The notes below the pieces were generated by a model. It saw only the letters and a list, made by a program, of their open reading frames with translations, was not told the DNA's origin and ran no database searches. DNA of 64,000 nt from Lactobacillus helsingborgensis (GTDB taxonomy: Bacteria; Bacillota; Bacilli; Lactobacillales; Lactobacillaceae). Where the stretch lies: positions 1,194,360 through 1,258,359 of the forward strand of contig NZ_KQ034046.1 in the NCBI RefSeq assembly GCF_000970855.1. Reading direction: 5' to 3'. Both the position numbers and the translations under genes were made by a program. This document shows, piece after piece, positions 45,474 through 53,849 of the stretch. Each line of letters begins with the position of its first letter. The stretch's first letter is position 1.

Positions 45474-47240
45474 CTATTTAATAAAACCTACTTCATTCCA
45501 TAAAGGATGACTATTGTTTTGTTTTGACGGCTTAAGAGAATAGCCAGAAATCTTGTCATTAACAGCAAAGATCTGATAAGAATTATCAACTGGGATAACA
45601 TAAGCCTCCTCATTCATATATCTTTGCCATTCATGAAATTTTTTAACCCGATAATCATGATTAAAAGCTTTTTGAGAATTTATTTCATCTAAAAGCTTGT
45701 TGTTTTTTGCAGTTACAAACCTGGTCATGTTAAAGGGTGCTGATTCACTATAATACGGGTGGGGCGAAGGCTCAGTTGGTGTTGACCAACCAGCGAGATA
45801 CATGTCAATATCTTTATTATCATGTTGTAATTTATCGTAGAAAGAATTGTGTTCAATTAAGCGACCTGTGGCTAACTGGACATTAAGTCCAACTTTATGC
45901 CATTGCTGTAAATAGTTTTGAACTATTGGCTCTTGCGTAGTATCTCCACTCATGGCAGCAAAGCGAATTACGAGAGGTTTTCCGTTAGGCTGAACGCGCC
46001 ACTTTCCTTTCTTTTTATAACCCGCTTTATCTAGAATCTGATTTGCCTTTTTTAAATCGTAATTATATCCTTTTTCAGTTTTATCAAAGTAATCACCAAA
46101 CTTTTCTGGGACTAAAGTTTTGACCCTAAACGTTAAGCCATACGTATAACGCTTATTGACCGCATCAACATTCATAGCGTAACCTATTGCCTGCCTTAAG
46201 GCCTTATTATTCATCTTAGCATTAGAATTCATGACATTCTTGCTCTTATTAGCATCCCATTTTCCTACTTTAAAACCCAAATAATGATAAGCAATAGGAA
46301 TTTGAGCAATGAAGTTCACGTTTTTGGTAGTTTTAATTTGTGGCCACTGGGTGTTAATTACAGGAATAATATCAAATTTATGACTTTTAATTGCTTGAGA
46401 GGCAGAATTAGAAGATACTACTGAAATAACAACTTTATCTAATTTTGGTTTCCCTCTCCAGTAGTATTTGTTCGGTACCCACGTTACAGATTGTCCTCTA
46501 ACTAGTTTCTCCATCTTAAACGGTCCGAAAAATAAAGGATTTTTCCTAATCTTATCAGAAGATTTTAATTTTGCGAAAGGAACATCTTTCAAATAATGAT
46601 AGGGTTCAACTGCTTCCCAAAGTGAACGGCTGCCTGCATTTGACATACTTGGATTTAAAGCTGAGCAGTGTAAAACAATTTTACGGCCATTTTCTCCATC
46701 AGGCATTTCAATTCCAGAAATTGTTTTAGCTTTGCCTTCGTGGTATTCTTTTAATCCCTTTAATACTTCAAACTGACTGCTATAACGCGGACAAGCTGTA
46801 TCTTTGTTAGCCAAAATCTCATATGCATATTCGAAATCTTTGGCTACTACTTGTTTGCCATCAGACCATTTAACCCCTTTTTTTATATTGATTGTGATCG
46901 TCTTTTTCTTAGGATCTAATTTACGTGTAGCTGGCCCTTTATTAGTGACACCATATTGATCATCACTATCAAATAAAGTTTCTTGACCGGGAGCTGCAAC
47001 CATTGAGTCTACATCTTCAGAGGAAAGTTCTTGCGAAAAAATACCTGAAAATGGAGTATCTGCGATAACGGCAACTTTTACAGTTCCGCCATTTTTAATA
47101 CTTTTTTTAGGTGTTTCAACAGTAAATTTTTTTACTGTTTTGGTATCATCACTATTGTTAGCACTTTTAGCACAAGCCGCCAGTGTTAAGGCAGCAAGGC
47201 ACAAAATACCAGCAGAAGCGAATTTACTTCTTTTTTTCAT
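45474..47240 (-). CDS. Peptide ABC transporter substrate-binding lipoprotein (OppA-like)
   Basis: This extracellular receptor for oligopeptides belongs to solute-binding family 5. It has 588 residues from the internal ATG, with a lipoprotein signal ending LAAC (Cys23). Family motifs include VKWSDGKQVVAKDFEYAYEIL (about 130-150), the VRGQSVTWVPNKYYWRGKPKLDKV segment and ALRQAIGYAMNVD. No permease or ATPase gene is nearby, so it must use a transporter encoded elsewhere. It is the first gene of an operon with pepI. The ribosome binding site is weak and the start codon (ATG at 47240 or GTG at 47249) is not settled. Confidence 0.9.
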   Translation of the reverse strand: MKKRSKFASAGILCLAALTLAACAKSANNSDDTKTVKKFTVETPKKSIKNGGTVKVAVIADTPFSGIFSQELSSEDVDSMVAAPGQETLFDSDDQYGVTNKGPATRKLDPKKKTITINIKKGVKWSDGKQVVAKDFEYAYEILANKDTACPRYSSQFEVLKGLKEYHEGKAKTISGIEMPDGENGRKIVLHCSALNPSMSNAGSRSLWEAVEPYHYLKDVPFAKLKSSDKIRKNPLFFGPFKMEKLVRGQSVTWVPNKYYWRGKPKLDKVVISVVSSNSASQAIKSHKFDIIPVINTQWPQIKTTKNVNFIAQIPIAYHYLGFKVGKWDANKSKNVMNSNAKMNNKALRQAIGYAMNVDAVNKRYTYGLTFRVKTLVPEKFGDYFDKTEKGYNYDLKKANQILDKAGYKKKGKWRVQPNGKPLVIRFAAMSGDTTQEPIVQNYLQQWHKVGLNVQLATGRLIEHNSFYDKLQHDNKDIDMYLAGWSTPTEPSPHPYYSESAPFNMTRFVTAKNNKLLDEINSQKAFNHDYRVKKFHEWQRYMNEEAYVIPVDNSYQIFAVNDKISGYSLKPSKQNNSHPLWNEVGFIK

Positions 47241-47274
47241 AAAAATCACTCATTTCATTATGTTTTACTTATAT

Positions 47275-47301
47275 TATTAATAAAGTTATCATTTATGTCA
47301 A
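47275..47301 (-). promoter_or_regulatory. Likely promoter of the peptide-binding protein operon
   Basis: A perfect TTGACA (47296-47301) on the minus strand is followed by an AT-rich stretch with several possible -10 hexamers about 16 to 18 bases away. It lies about 55 bases before the start codon in a 177-base divergent gap. Confidence 0.5.
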
Positions 47302-47417
47302 ATTCTATAATCATATATTTTAAAGAACTATTTAAGAGAACTTTTATTTAGTGTAAAAAAGCAAATGTTTCTGTATAATTTTATTATGGAAAAAATAAAT
47401 ATGAAAAGAGTTAGATA

Positions 47418-48794
47418 ATGAATACGAATAAGCAAAAAATTGCTGATTTAGCTCAAAAAGTGAGCAAGACATTTAAATTACCCAGTTTAGGAATTGGCGT
47501 GTATCACAATGGTGAAAGTTTTAGCCATGTTTATGGTGAAGCCGAACAGGACAGTTTGTATCCTTTAGCTTCAATTTCAAAGACTTTTTTTGCCACTGCT
47601 GTTTGTCAATTAGCTGATTCTGGTCAAATTAGTTTAGATGATCCACTTAAGAAATACTGGCCTGACTTTAAACTGGTTGACCAATACGCTCAAGACCATT
47701 TAACATGGCGTGATGCATTAAGTCATCAAAGCGGCTTGCCAGCGCATGATCTGATGCGGTTCACCAATATGAATAAACATGATTTAACTTTAAAAGAAAA
47801 AGCAGAACACATTGGTCATTTAGAGCCGAATCATGAACTGCGGTATAAAATGCAATACAGTAATTTAATTTATGCCGTTGCTACCTATGCCTTTGAGCAG
47901 GCCATTGGTCAAGATTACGGCAAATACGAACGCAGTCATTTGTTAGAACCATTAAATTTAAATCATACCTACATTAATCATCACGAAGCACCAAGGGAAA
48001 AGATAGTTAAACCTTATATTGGCGACAATAACATCACCAAAGAAGTTCCTTTTATAGCACCAGGAAAAGTTGGCGGTGCCAGCAGCATGCTTTCAACAAT
48101 TTCTGATTTGCTTTCATGGGCGAAATACCAGTTAAAATTGCAAAAAGAAAGTAAAAATAATGCTATGGCTGAACACTTCTTGCCACAGTCCATCATGTCG
48201 CCAAGCCGTGAATACGGTGGCGCTAATTTTGGCGCCTACGGTTTAGGCATGATGATGGAAGATTACCGCGGTCATAAATACTTTTATCACAGTGGTTCAT
48301 ATATTGGGTATTGTTCTTTTATGGGCTTTGTTCCCGATCTCGATTTGGCTTTTGTTTCAACCACTAATATGGATTCAACGGATGCTATCTTTGCACTAGC
48401 ATATCAAACCATTGACAATGCTCTAGGAATAAATGAAACGGATTGGACAGCAAAAGTCAAAAAGGCTGTGGACCAAAAAATAGCAAAGCGTGAACAAAAG
48501 ATTAGCAGCCTTATGGGAGACGCACCACAAAAGGTTAAAGCTAACAAAGACCAACTAGGCGACTATCACAATACGGGCTATGGTTTAATAACTTTGAGTG
48601 AAAATGATGGTAACTTAATGGTTACTATCGGTAAAAAGGAATACCCGGTAATTATTAATGAAGATGGTAAGATGTTTGTTGAAGTAAGATTATATCAACA
48701 TCAACTTTTACCAATTGCATTCCAACAAGACCAGATTTTACTCTTAACAGAGCCAGCACTAAATAAGCCAACTGAATTCAATAAAGTAAAATAA
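47418..48794 (+). CDS. Serine hydrolase of the beta-lactamase/class C family
   Basis: This 458-residue cytoplasmic protein has no signal peptide. The active-site SxxK is Ser52-Ile-Ser-Lys55 in LASISKTFF, the second motif is YSN (in MQYSNLIYAV, about 147-149), and the third, equivalent to KTG, is HSG in YHSGSYIGY. A C-terminal beta domain (about 365-458) follows. Family members are esterases, D-amino peptidases or penicillin-binding-like proteins. The substrate cannot be read. It is divergent from the peptide-binding lipoprotein operon. Confidence 0.85.
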   Translation: MNTNKQKIADLAQKVSKTFKLPSLGIGVYHNGESFSHVYGEAEQDSLYPLASISKTFFATAVCQLADSGQISLDDPLKKYWPDFKLVDQYAQDHLTWRDALSHQSGLPAHDLMRFTNMNKHDLTLKEKAEHIGHLEPNHELRYKMQYSNLIYAVATYAFEQAIGQDYGKYERSHLLEPLNLNHTYINHHEAPREKIVKPYIGDNNITKEVPFIAPGKVGGASSMLSTISDLLSWAKYQLKLQKESKNNAMAEHFLPQSIMSPSREYGGANFGAYGLGMMMEDYRGHKYFYHSGSYIGYCSFMGFVPDLDLAFVSTTNMDSTDAIFALAYQTIDNALGINETDWTAKVKKAVDQKIAKREQKISSLMGDAPQKVKANKDQLGDYHNTGYGLITLSENDGNLMVTIGKKEYPVIINEDGKMFVEVRLYQHQLLPIAFQQDQILLLTEPALNKPTEFNKVK

Positions 48795-48821
48795 AAAAGC
48801 TTAACTGCGAAGCTAAGCTTT
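48792..48821 (-). terminator. Terminator of the alpha/beta hydrolase gene
   Basis: On the minus strand AAAGCTTA and TAAGCTTT form an 8-bp stem followed by TTTTTT. It serves the convergent gene from the right and overlaps the last codon of the serine hydrolase gene. Confidence 0.7.
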
Positions 48822-48833
48822 AGCATTGCTATT

Positions 48834-48861
48834 AACCAGCTTTAATCAAAGCTGGTTTTTT
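48834..48861 (+). terminator. Terminator of the serine hydrolase gene
   Basis: AACCAGCTTT and AAAGCTGGTT form a 10-bp stem followed by TTTT on the plus strand. It lies next to the oppositely directed terminator at 48792-48821. Confidence 0.82.
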
Positions 48862-49639
48862 ATTTGATATGTGCGCTAATCCACGGGACAACTTTACCAA
48901 TAACTTCATTTAACTTCGTAAAATCACCTGTTTCAACGTTAAAAGTGTGATTAGCACCTGAAACGGTAAAAGAATCAACATTAGCCATGTGACACGTTTT
49001 AATAAAATTCAGGCTAATATTAGGATCTAAAGTAGGATCATCTGTACAAACTTCAACCAAGATCGGATTTTTAAAGTTTTTGATGTTATCGTTCACTGCG
49101 TCTTTCATATCATCTAGGAATTTTTGATATAAAAGTTCAACGCCGCCACAACTTGTACGAACAATGCTGTAACCTAAGTTAGCCATTTCAAATTTATCAT
49201 AGCCAACATTTATGGGCTCAAAGGTATTAATTGCACCATTTAAAGAAACAATAATTTTAGCTGGCAAAGTTGAACAGGTAAATGCCAATCGCCCGCCAAG
49301 GCTATGACCTAATAAGCCAACATTTTCTTTTTTAACATACGGTAAATTTTGTAAGTACTTAAAGCTTGCTTTTACTTCTCGTATCATTACTTTCATACCA
49401 TAGTTTTCCCGCGAATAAAGATTTTCACCCATACTGCATAAATCAATTCTTGCAGCCACAATACCAGCTGCTGCAATTTTTTGGCTGATTCTTGCCAGCA
49501 TATAATTGTCATTATTTCGTGATGACATAAAGCCGTGAATCAACAGAACTGCTGGGAATTCATTTCCTTCATCGGGTATATCTATTTGGATAGGTACATC
49601 ATGGTCAATGCATTTTAAAAATCTTAATTCTTCGCGCAT
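48860..49639 (-). CDS. Alpha/beta hydrolase, esterase type
   Basis: This 259-residue cytoplasmic hydrolase resembles the cinnamoyl/feruloyl esterases of lactobacilli. It has the HGF oxyanion motif (LLIHGFMSSRNN, about 33-44), the nucleophile in LLGHSLGGRLA (about 112-122), an acidic CTDDPT loop and the final His in SGANHTFN (about 234-241). The ATG behind AAGGAG is used; an in-frame TTG three codons earlier is less likely. It stands alone. A perfect 12-bp palindrome, ACATTATAATGT (49683-49694), lies in its upstream region. Ester or aromatic-acid substrates are plausible but unproven. Confidence 0.82.
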   Translation of the reverse strand: MREELRFLKCIDHDVPIQIDIPDEGNEFPAVLLIHGFMSSRNNDNYMLARISQKIAAAGIVAARIDLCSMGENLYSRENYGMKVMIREVKASFKYLQNLPYVKKENVGLLGHSLGGRLAFTCSTLPAKIIVSLNGAINTFEPINVGYDKFEMANLGYSIVRTSCGGVELLYQKFLDDMKDAVNDNIKNFKNPILVEVCTDDPTLDPNISLNFIKTCHMANVDSFTVSGANHTFNVETGDFTKLNEVIGKVVPWISAHIK

Positions 49640-49762
49640 TTTGAACAACTCCTTAAATTCATAATTGCTTGTTGTACCACATACATTATAATGTCAGAAA
49701 ATTGATTATACACACAATAATGCCAAACTTTTATTAACATTTTTTCCTTTTAAATATTAAAT

Positions 49763-49814
49763 AAAAAAAAGACTATGTATCAGCTAATTGCAAAAGCCGC
49801 ATAGATAGTCTTCT
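49763..49814 (-). terminator. Probable terminator of the aldo/keto reductase gene
   Basis: On the minus strand AAGACTATCTATG and CATAGTCTT flank a long loop and are followed by eight T residues. The loop of about 25 bases makes it weaker than the others. Confidence 0.55.
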
Positions 49815-49841
49815 TGTTATTTTATTTAAATGTTACTAAAA

Positions 49842-50711
49842 CTACTTCTCTCTCTTGCCGCCGAATACTGGAAAATGACTGGATGAACCGTAGTCAAAGG
49901 TTTTAACAGCCTCAAGAGTTTTCATGTCCTCATCATTAATCACAAAGTTTAATTCTGAGTTTTCTTTCATGTGAACTGGATTAGTGGATTTAGGTAAGAC
50001 AACGGTATTTAATTGCCAATCATAACGGATACACAATTGAGCAACCGATACCTGATACTTAGCAGCCATCTTTTTAATGACTTCATTATTGAGAGCTTCA
50101 CCGTGAGCAACAGGTGAAAATGACTCAACTACAATACCATTTTGCTGACAAAAATCAATTAAGGGCTTTGGCGTTGCACCAATATGGCACAAAATTTGAT
50201 TAACCATTGGTTTAACGTCACTATTAGCAATTAAATTGTTCAAGTCTTCTGGTTGAAAGCTGGAAACGCCAATTGCACGTAGTTTGCCGGCCTTCATTGC
50301 TTCTTCTAGAGCACGCCATGCTTCCAGATTACCCTCAAAGTGGCGGTCATCAGACTGGTTAACTTCTATCCAGGGCTGTGGATTATGAATGATCATCATG
50401 TCCAAATAGTCTAGTTTCATGCGTAAAAGAGTTTCATCAATTGATTTTTTAGCATTAGCATAATCCTTAATTTCTGCTTCAACTTTCGAATTCACAAAAA
50501 TTTGCTCGCGCTTAACTCCAGATTTTCTTATTCCCTCGCCAACTCCAGCTTCATTATGGTAAGCCTGAGCAGTGTCAATATGACGATAGCCAATTGCTAA
50601 CGCGTTTTCGACAGCGGCAGAAGCCTCATTGTCTGGAATTTTCCATGTGCCAAAAGCTAATTGGGGAATTTCTACGCCATTAGATAGATTTAATACTTTA
50701 TCAAAAATCAT
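49842..50711 (-). CDS. Aldo/keto reductase
   Basis: This 289-residue NADPH-dependent carbonyl reductase has the AKR catalytic tetrad Asp46, Tyr51, Lys76 and His109 (GYRHIDTAQAYHNE, FVNSKV, MIIHNP) in a TIM barrel. The PKSTNPVHMKEN segment binds the cofactor phosphate. It resembles the 2,5-diketogluconate reductase group; methylglyoxal or other aldehydes are common substrates. Its promoter has a 19-bp spacer with a dyad typical of MerR-type activators, which fits an aldehyde or electrophile response. No MerR gene is visible in the window. Confidence 0.9.
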   Translation of the reverse strand: MIFDKVLNLSNGVEIPQLAFGTWKIPDNEASAAVENALAIGYRHIDTAQAYHNEAGVGEGIRKSGVKREQIFVNSKVEAEIKDYANAKKSIDETLLRMKLDYLDMMIIHNPQPWIEVNQSDDRHFEGNLEAWRALEEAMKAGKLRAIGVSSFQPEDLNNLIANSDVKPMVNQILCHIGATPKPLIDFCQQNGIVVESFSPVAHGEALNNEVIKKMAAKYQVSVAQLCIRYDWQLNTVVLPKSTNPVHMKENSELNFVINDEDMKTLEAVKTFDYGSSSHFPVFGGKREK

Positions 50712-50738
50712 AATTTGCCTCCATTCATCTTTTTCTAG

Positions 50739-50769
50739 AGTATAACGCTTAAATTCAACTTTAAGTCAA
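50739..50769 (-). promoter_or_regulatory. MerR-type promoter of the aldo/keto reductase gene
   Basis: TTGACT (50764-50769) and TATACT (50739-50744) on the minus strand are separated by 19 bases rather than 17. A dyad, CTTAAA-N6-TTTAAG (50748-50765), occupies the spacer. This is the layout of promoters switched on by MerR-family proteins such as NmlR/AdhR. Confidence 0.68.
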
Positions 50770-50844
50770 ACTATTTTTATTTTTTTAGTGGCACTGTGCA
50801 AATAATTAATACTAGCTATTAAAATTTCTGAAAAAGTTGCCAAC

Positions 50845-50873
50845 AAAAAAGAGCAATCTTTTTGCGATTGCTC
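50845..50873 (-). terminator. Terminator after fba
   Basis: On the minus strand GAGCAATC and GATTGCTC form an 8-bp stem with a 7-base loop, followed by TTTTTT, 23 bases past the stop codon. Confidence 0.85.
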
Positions 50874-50895
50874 CAATATTAAAATTATTTACTAA

Positions 50896-51810
50896 TTATT
50901 CTAAGTTCAATGAACTCTTGTCAAAACCAGCTGACTTAATCTTGTCATCAATTGATGGGGTACCAAGCCAAGTGATCATTTCCTTCATTGAGGCTGTAAT
51001 TGCTTCAGTACCAGGAAGAAGAAGCTTACGAGGGTCATAACCCTTGTTGTCCTTGTCTTCATCCTTGTGGGCTTCAAAGTACTTACGAGTAGCAGCTTGG
51101 AAAGCTAATTGGAATTCAGTGTTAATGTTAACTTTAGAAATTCCAAGAGAAATAGCCTTCTTAACTTGGTCCTCAGGAATACCTGAACCACCGTGTAAAA
51201 CTAGTGGTACAGAAACTGCGTCAGCAATTTCCTTTAAGCGGTCAAAGTTTAAGCCTTTCCAATCAGCAGGGTAAACACCATGGATGTTACCAATACCACA
51301 AGCAAGCTTGTCAACACCAGCAGCAGCAAAAGCTTTTGCATCTTCAACAGAAGCAAGTTCGCCACCTTCAGCGCCTTGGTTTTCACCAATTTTACCAATT
51401 TCAGCTTCAACTGAGATGCCGCGTTCATGGGCTAACTTAACAATTTCCTTAGTCTTAGCCAAGTTTTCTTCAGTAGATAAAGCGTGACCATCAAACATAA
51501 CTGATGAATAGCCAAGTGCAATACATTCCTTAGCAGCTTCAAAATCACCGTGGTCTAAGTTCAATACAACTGGAACTGAAATATCCATTGCATCAATTTC
51601 ATCTTCAACTAAATCTTTAGCAACCTTATAGCCACCCATGTATTTAGCTGCACCCATTGATACTTGGATTAAAACTGGGGTTCTTGTTTCCTCAGCAGCT
51701 TGCAAAATTGCACGAGTCCATTCCAAGTTATTAGTGTTATAAGCACCTACTGCATAATGGTTTTTACGAGCATCTTTAAAGATTTGGTTACCATTATCTA
51801 AATATGCCAT
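50896..51810 (-). CDS. fba: Fructose-bisphosphate aldolase, class II
   Basis: This enzyme cleaves fructose 1,6-bisphosphate in glycolysis and needs zinc. The 304-residue TIM-barrel protein has metal-binding His in LNLDHGDFE (about 82-88), VEAEIGKIG (about 134-142), GNIHGVY and LHGGSGIPEDQ (about 207-217). Codon use is strongly biased towards a preferred set, a sign of high expression. It has GGAGG at the start. Its promoter carries a near-consensus catabolite-responsive site just upstream, so expression is probably raised on sugar. It is likely monocistronic. Confidence 0.95.
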   Translation of the reverse strand: MAYLDNGNQIFKDARKNHYAVGAYNTNNLEWTRAILQAAEETRTPVLIQVSMGAAKYMGGYKVAKDLVEDEIDAMDISVPVVLNLDHGDFEAAKECIALGYSSVMFDGHALSTEENLAKTKEIVKLAHERGISVEAEIGKIGENQGAEGGELASVEDAKAFAAAGVDKLACGIGNIHGVYPADWKGLNFDRLKEIADAVSVPLVLHGGSGIPEDQVKKAISLGISKVNINTEFQLAFQAATRKYFEAHKDEDKDNKGYDPRKLLLPGTEAITASMKEMITWLGTPSIDDKIKSAGFDKSSLNLE

Positions 51811-51841
51811 TAAAAATACCTCCTATTAAACTTACAGTCAT

Positions 51842-51871
51842 ATTGTATCGTATTAATTAAACATTGAACAA
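51842..51871 (-). promoter_or_regulatory. Promoter of fba
   Basis: TTGTTC (51866-51871) and TACAAT (51842-51847) on the minus strand are 18 bases apart, placing the start site near 51835, about 25 bases before the fba start codon. Confidence 0.55.
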
Positions 51872-51883
51872 TCTTTTATTTGA

Positions 51884-51897
51884 TGTAAACGCTATTA
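51884..51897. promoter_or_regulatory. Candidate cre (CcpA) site upstream of fba
   Basis: TGTAAACGCTATTA matches the cre consensus WGWAARCGYTWWMA at 13 of 14 positions. It lies upstream of the fba -35 element, centred about 55 bases before the likely transcription start, a position associated with activation by CcpA. Confidence 0.58.
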
Positions 51898-51908
51898 TTT
51901 AACATTTT

Positions 51909-53594
51909 TTACATTTCTTTAGGAGCATTGACTCCTAATAGGCGTAAAGCCTCAGTTAAAACAATTGACGTGGCCTGTACCAGTGCTAACCGTGCACCAA
52001 TTTGAGAATCATCAACTAAAACTTTGACATTAGCATAGTACTTATTGAATTTTTTAGCTAAATCAAGAGCATACTTTGCAATAACAGATGGTTCAAATTT
52101 AGCACTACTACGTGCAATAATCCGTGGAAAATCGGCTAAAGACTTGGCAACGCCAAAGGACCAATCATCATCAATATTTATATCTGAGAGTTGTGGCTCA
52201 TGACCTTGCGTCAAAGCTTTACGTAAAACGCTTTGTGCACGTGCATTGGTATATTGGACATAAGGACCAGTATCACCTTCAAAGCGCACGACTTCGTCCA
52301 GATCAAAGTCAAAATTTTCGGTTCTTTCATTTTTTAAATCATGAAAAATAACTGCGCCAACGCCAACGTCATGGGCAACCTGATCTTTATTAGCCAAATC
52401 GGGATTTTTTTCCTCAATTTGCTTTTGAGCAAGTTTAACGGCATCTTGTAACACTTGATCAAGAAAGACCACATTGCCTTTTCTCGTAGACAATTTTTTG
52501 CCGTTTTGGGTAATTAAACCGAAAGGAACGTGATGGATTTCATCAGCCCAATCATAACCCATTTTTTTCAAAACAGTCTTTAATTCCACAAAATGCTGTG
52601 ACTGTTCATTACCAACCACATAAAGCATTTTGACGAAGTGGTAAGTTTTCATCCGGTAAATCGCTGCTGCTAAATCCCGGGTTAAATAAATACTACTGCC
52701 GTCAGACTTAACAATTATGGCAGGATTTTCATCCTCACCCATATCAACAACTTGTGCGCCGCGTGATTCATGTAAAAGACCCTTTTCCTTTAGTTCATCA
52801 ATCACAGGCTGCATTTTATCGTTAAAGAAGGCTTCACCCTTATAAGAATCAAAGGTTACACCCAGTTCCTTGTAAATACGTTTAAAATCAGCTAAAGAAA
52901 CATCACGGAACCATTGCCATAGTTTTACAGCTTCTGGATCACCGTCTTCCAGTTTTTTAAACCAAGCACGGCCTTCGTCATCAAGCTCTGGATGTTTTTC
53001 AGCTTCTTCATGGAATTTTACATAGTATTTAAATAAATTCATGATGGGGTCTTTTTTAACATCTTCTTCGACGCCCCAGTGCTTATACGCGGCAATTAAT
53101 TTGCCAAATTGCGTGCCGTAATCACCTAAATAGTTGATTTTTATTGGTGAATAACCAACTTTTTCCAATGTTTTCGCAATGGAATTGCCGATTACTGTAG
53201 AACGCAAGTGTCCCATTGACATTGGTTTGGCAATATTTGGACTGGACATATCAATTGGAACATTGCCTTGGCCTAATTTTTGATCACCATAATGCTCTTT
53301 TTTTGATAAAATTTCTGCAAGTGTTTGGGAAATCAACTTACTATGATTAATAGAAAAGTTAACATAAGGGCCAACAGCCTTAATCTCGGCAAAGTCAGGA
53401 CTCACAATATTATTTGCTATATCTTGAGCAATAGCAGCAGGGTTTTGGTGCATCACTTTTGCTAAAGCGAATGCAGGAAAGGCATAGTCTCCCATTTTTT
53501 CGTTTTTTGGTCGTTCAATTAATGAACTAATTTTATTTTTAGGTAAATCGACCTGTGCTGCTATCAAGTCAACTACTTTATCTTTAAAATCCAT
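51909..53594 (-). CDS. argS: Arginine--tRNA ligase
   Basis: ArgRS charges tRNA-Arg and is a class I synthetase. The 561-residue protein has an N-terminal Add1 tRNA-binding domain (about 1-105), the catalytic Rossmann fold with the HIGH-equivalent SMGH (126-129) in SSPNIAKPMSMGHLRST, the KMSKS-equivalent KLSTR in GKKLSTRKGN, and an all-helical DALR anticodon domain (about 440-561). The first His of HIGH is Ser, and the Lys/Ser loop departs from consensus. It belongs to the short ArgRS type of lactobacilli. A T-box leader controls it. Confidence 0.95.
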   Translation of the reverse strand: MDFKDKVVDLIAAQVDLPKNKISSLIERPKNEKMGDYAFPAFALAKVMHQNPAAIAQDIANNIVSPDFAEIKAVGPYVNFSINHSKLISQTLAEILSKKEHYGDQKLGQGNVPIDMSSPNIAKPMSMGHLRSTVIGNSIAKTLEKVGYSPIKINYLGDYGTQFGKLIAAYKHWGVEEDVKKDPIMNLFKYYVKFHEEAEKHPELDDEGRAWFKKLEDGDPEAVKLWQWFRDVSLADFKRIYKELGVTFDSYKGEAFFNDKMQPVIDELKEKGLLHESRGAQVVDMGEDENPAIIVKSDGSSIYLTRDLAAAIYRMKTYHFVKMLYVVGNEQSQHFVELKTVLKKMGYDWADEIHHVPFGLITQNGKKLSTRKGNVVFLDQVLQDAVKLAQKQIEEKNPDLANKDQVAHDVGVGAVIFHDLKNERTENFDFDLDEVVRFEGDTGPYVQYTNARAQSVLRKALTQGHEPQLSDINIDDDWSFGVAKSLADFPRIIARSSAKFEPSVIAKYALDLAKKFNKYYANVKVLVDDSQIGARLALVQATSIVLTEALRLLGVNAPKEM

Positions 53595-53610
53595 TTCAGC
53601 CTCCTAATGC

Positions 53611-53809
53611 CAAAAAAAGTCCCTTCCTTAGGATAAAGGAAGAGACGAGTTTTTACCCGCGGTACCACTCTTGTTGATACAAAGTATCCGCTTTGTTTAA
53701 TTTATTAATTAATCAGTTAGACACGCCTTCAACCATCTTTTTGACCCGACTCACATCAACTCGGGTTCGCTTGTTCAAAAAAATGTCTACTACTTCTAAC
53801 CACTTTCAA
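53611..53809 (-). promoter_or_regulatory. T-box leader of argS
   Basis: The minus strand has the T-box AGAGTGGTACCGCGG (complement of 53657-53671) followed by a terminator hairpin built on GTCTCTTCCTT/AAGGAAGGGAC and a T run (53612-53645). Uncharged tRNA-Arg is the expected signal. The specifier triplet was not resolved by eye. Confidence 0.9.
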
Positions 53810-53815
53810 AACATG

Positions 53816-53844
53816 ATTATAACAGGAAATATCGTTTGCGCCAA
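53816..53844 (-). promoter_or_regulatory. Promoter of the argS T-box transcript
   Basis: TTGGCG (53839-53844), 17 bases, TATAAT (53816-53821) on the minus strand. The -35 end lies just before the stop codon of the L,D-transpeptidase gene. Confidence 0.65.
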
Positions 53845-53849
53845 CTATT

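Noticed and set aside
49683-49694. Palindrome ACATTATAATGT upstream of the alpha/beta hydrolase as an operator
   Set aside because: It contains a -10-like TATAAT on either strand and is short and AT-rich; chance or promoter sequence explains it as well.
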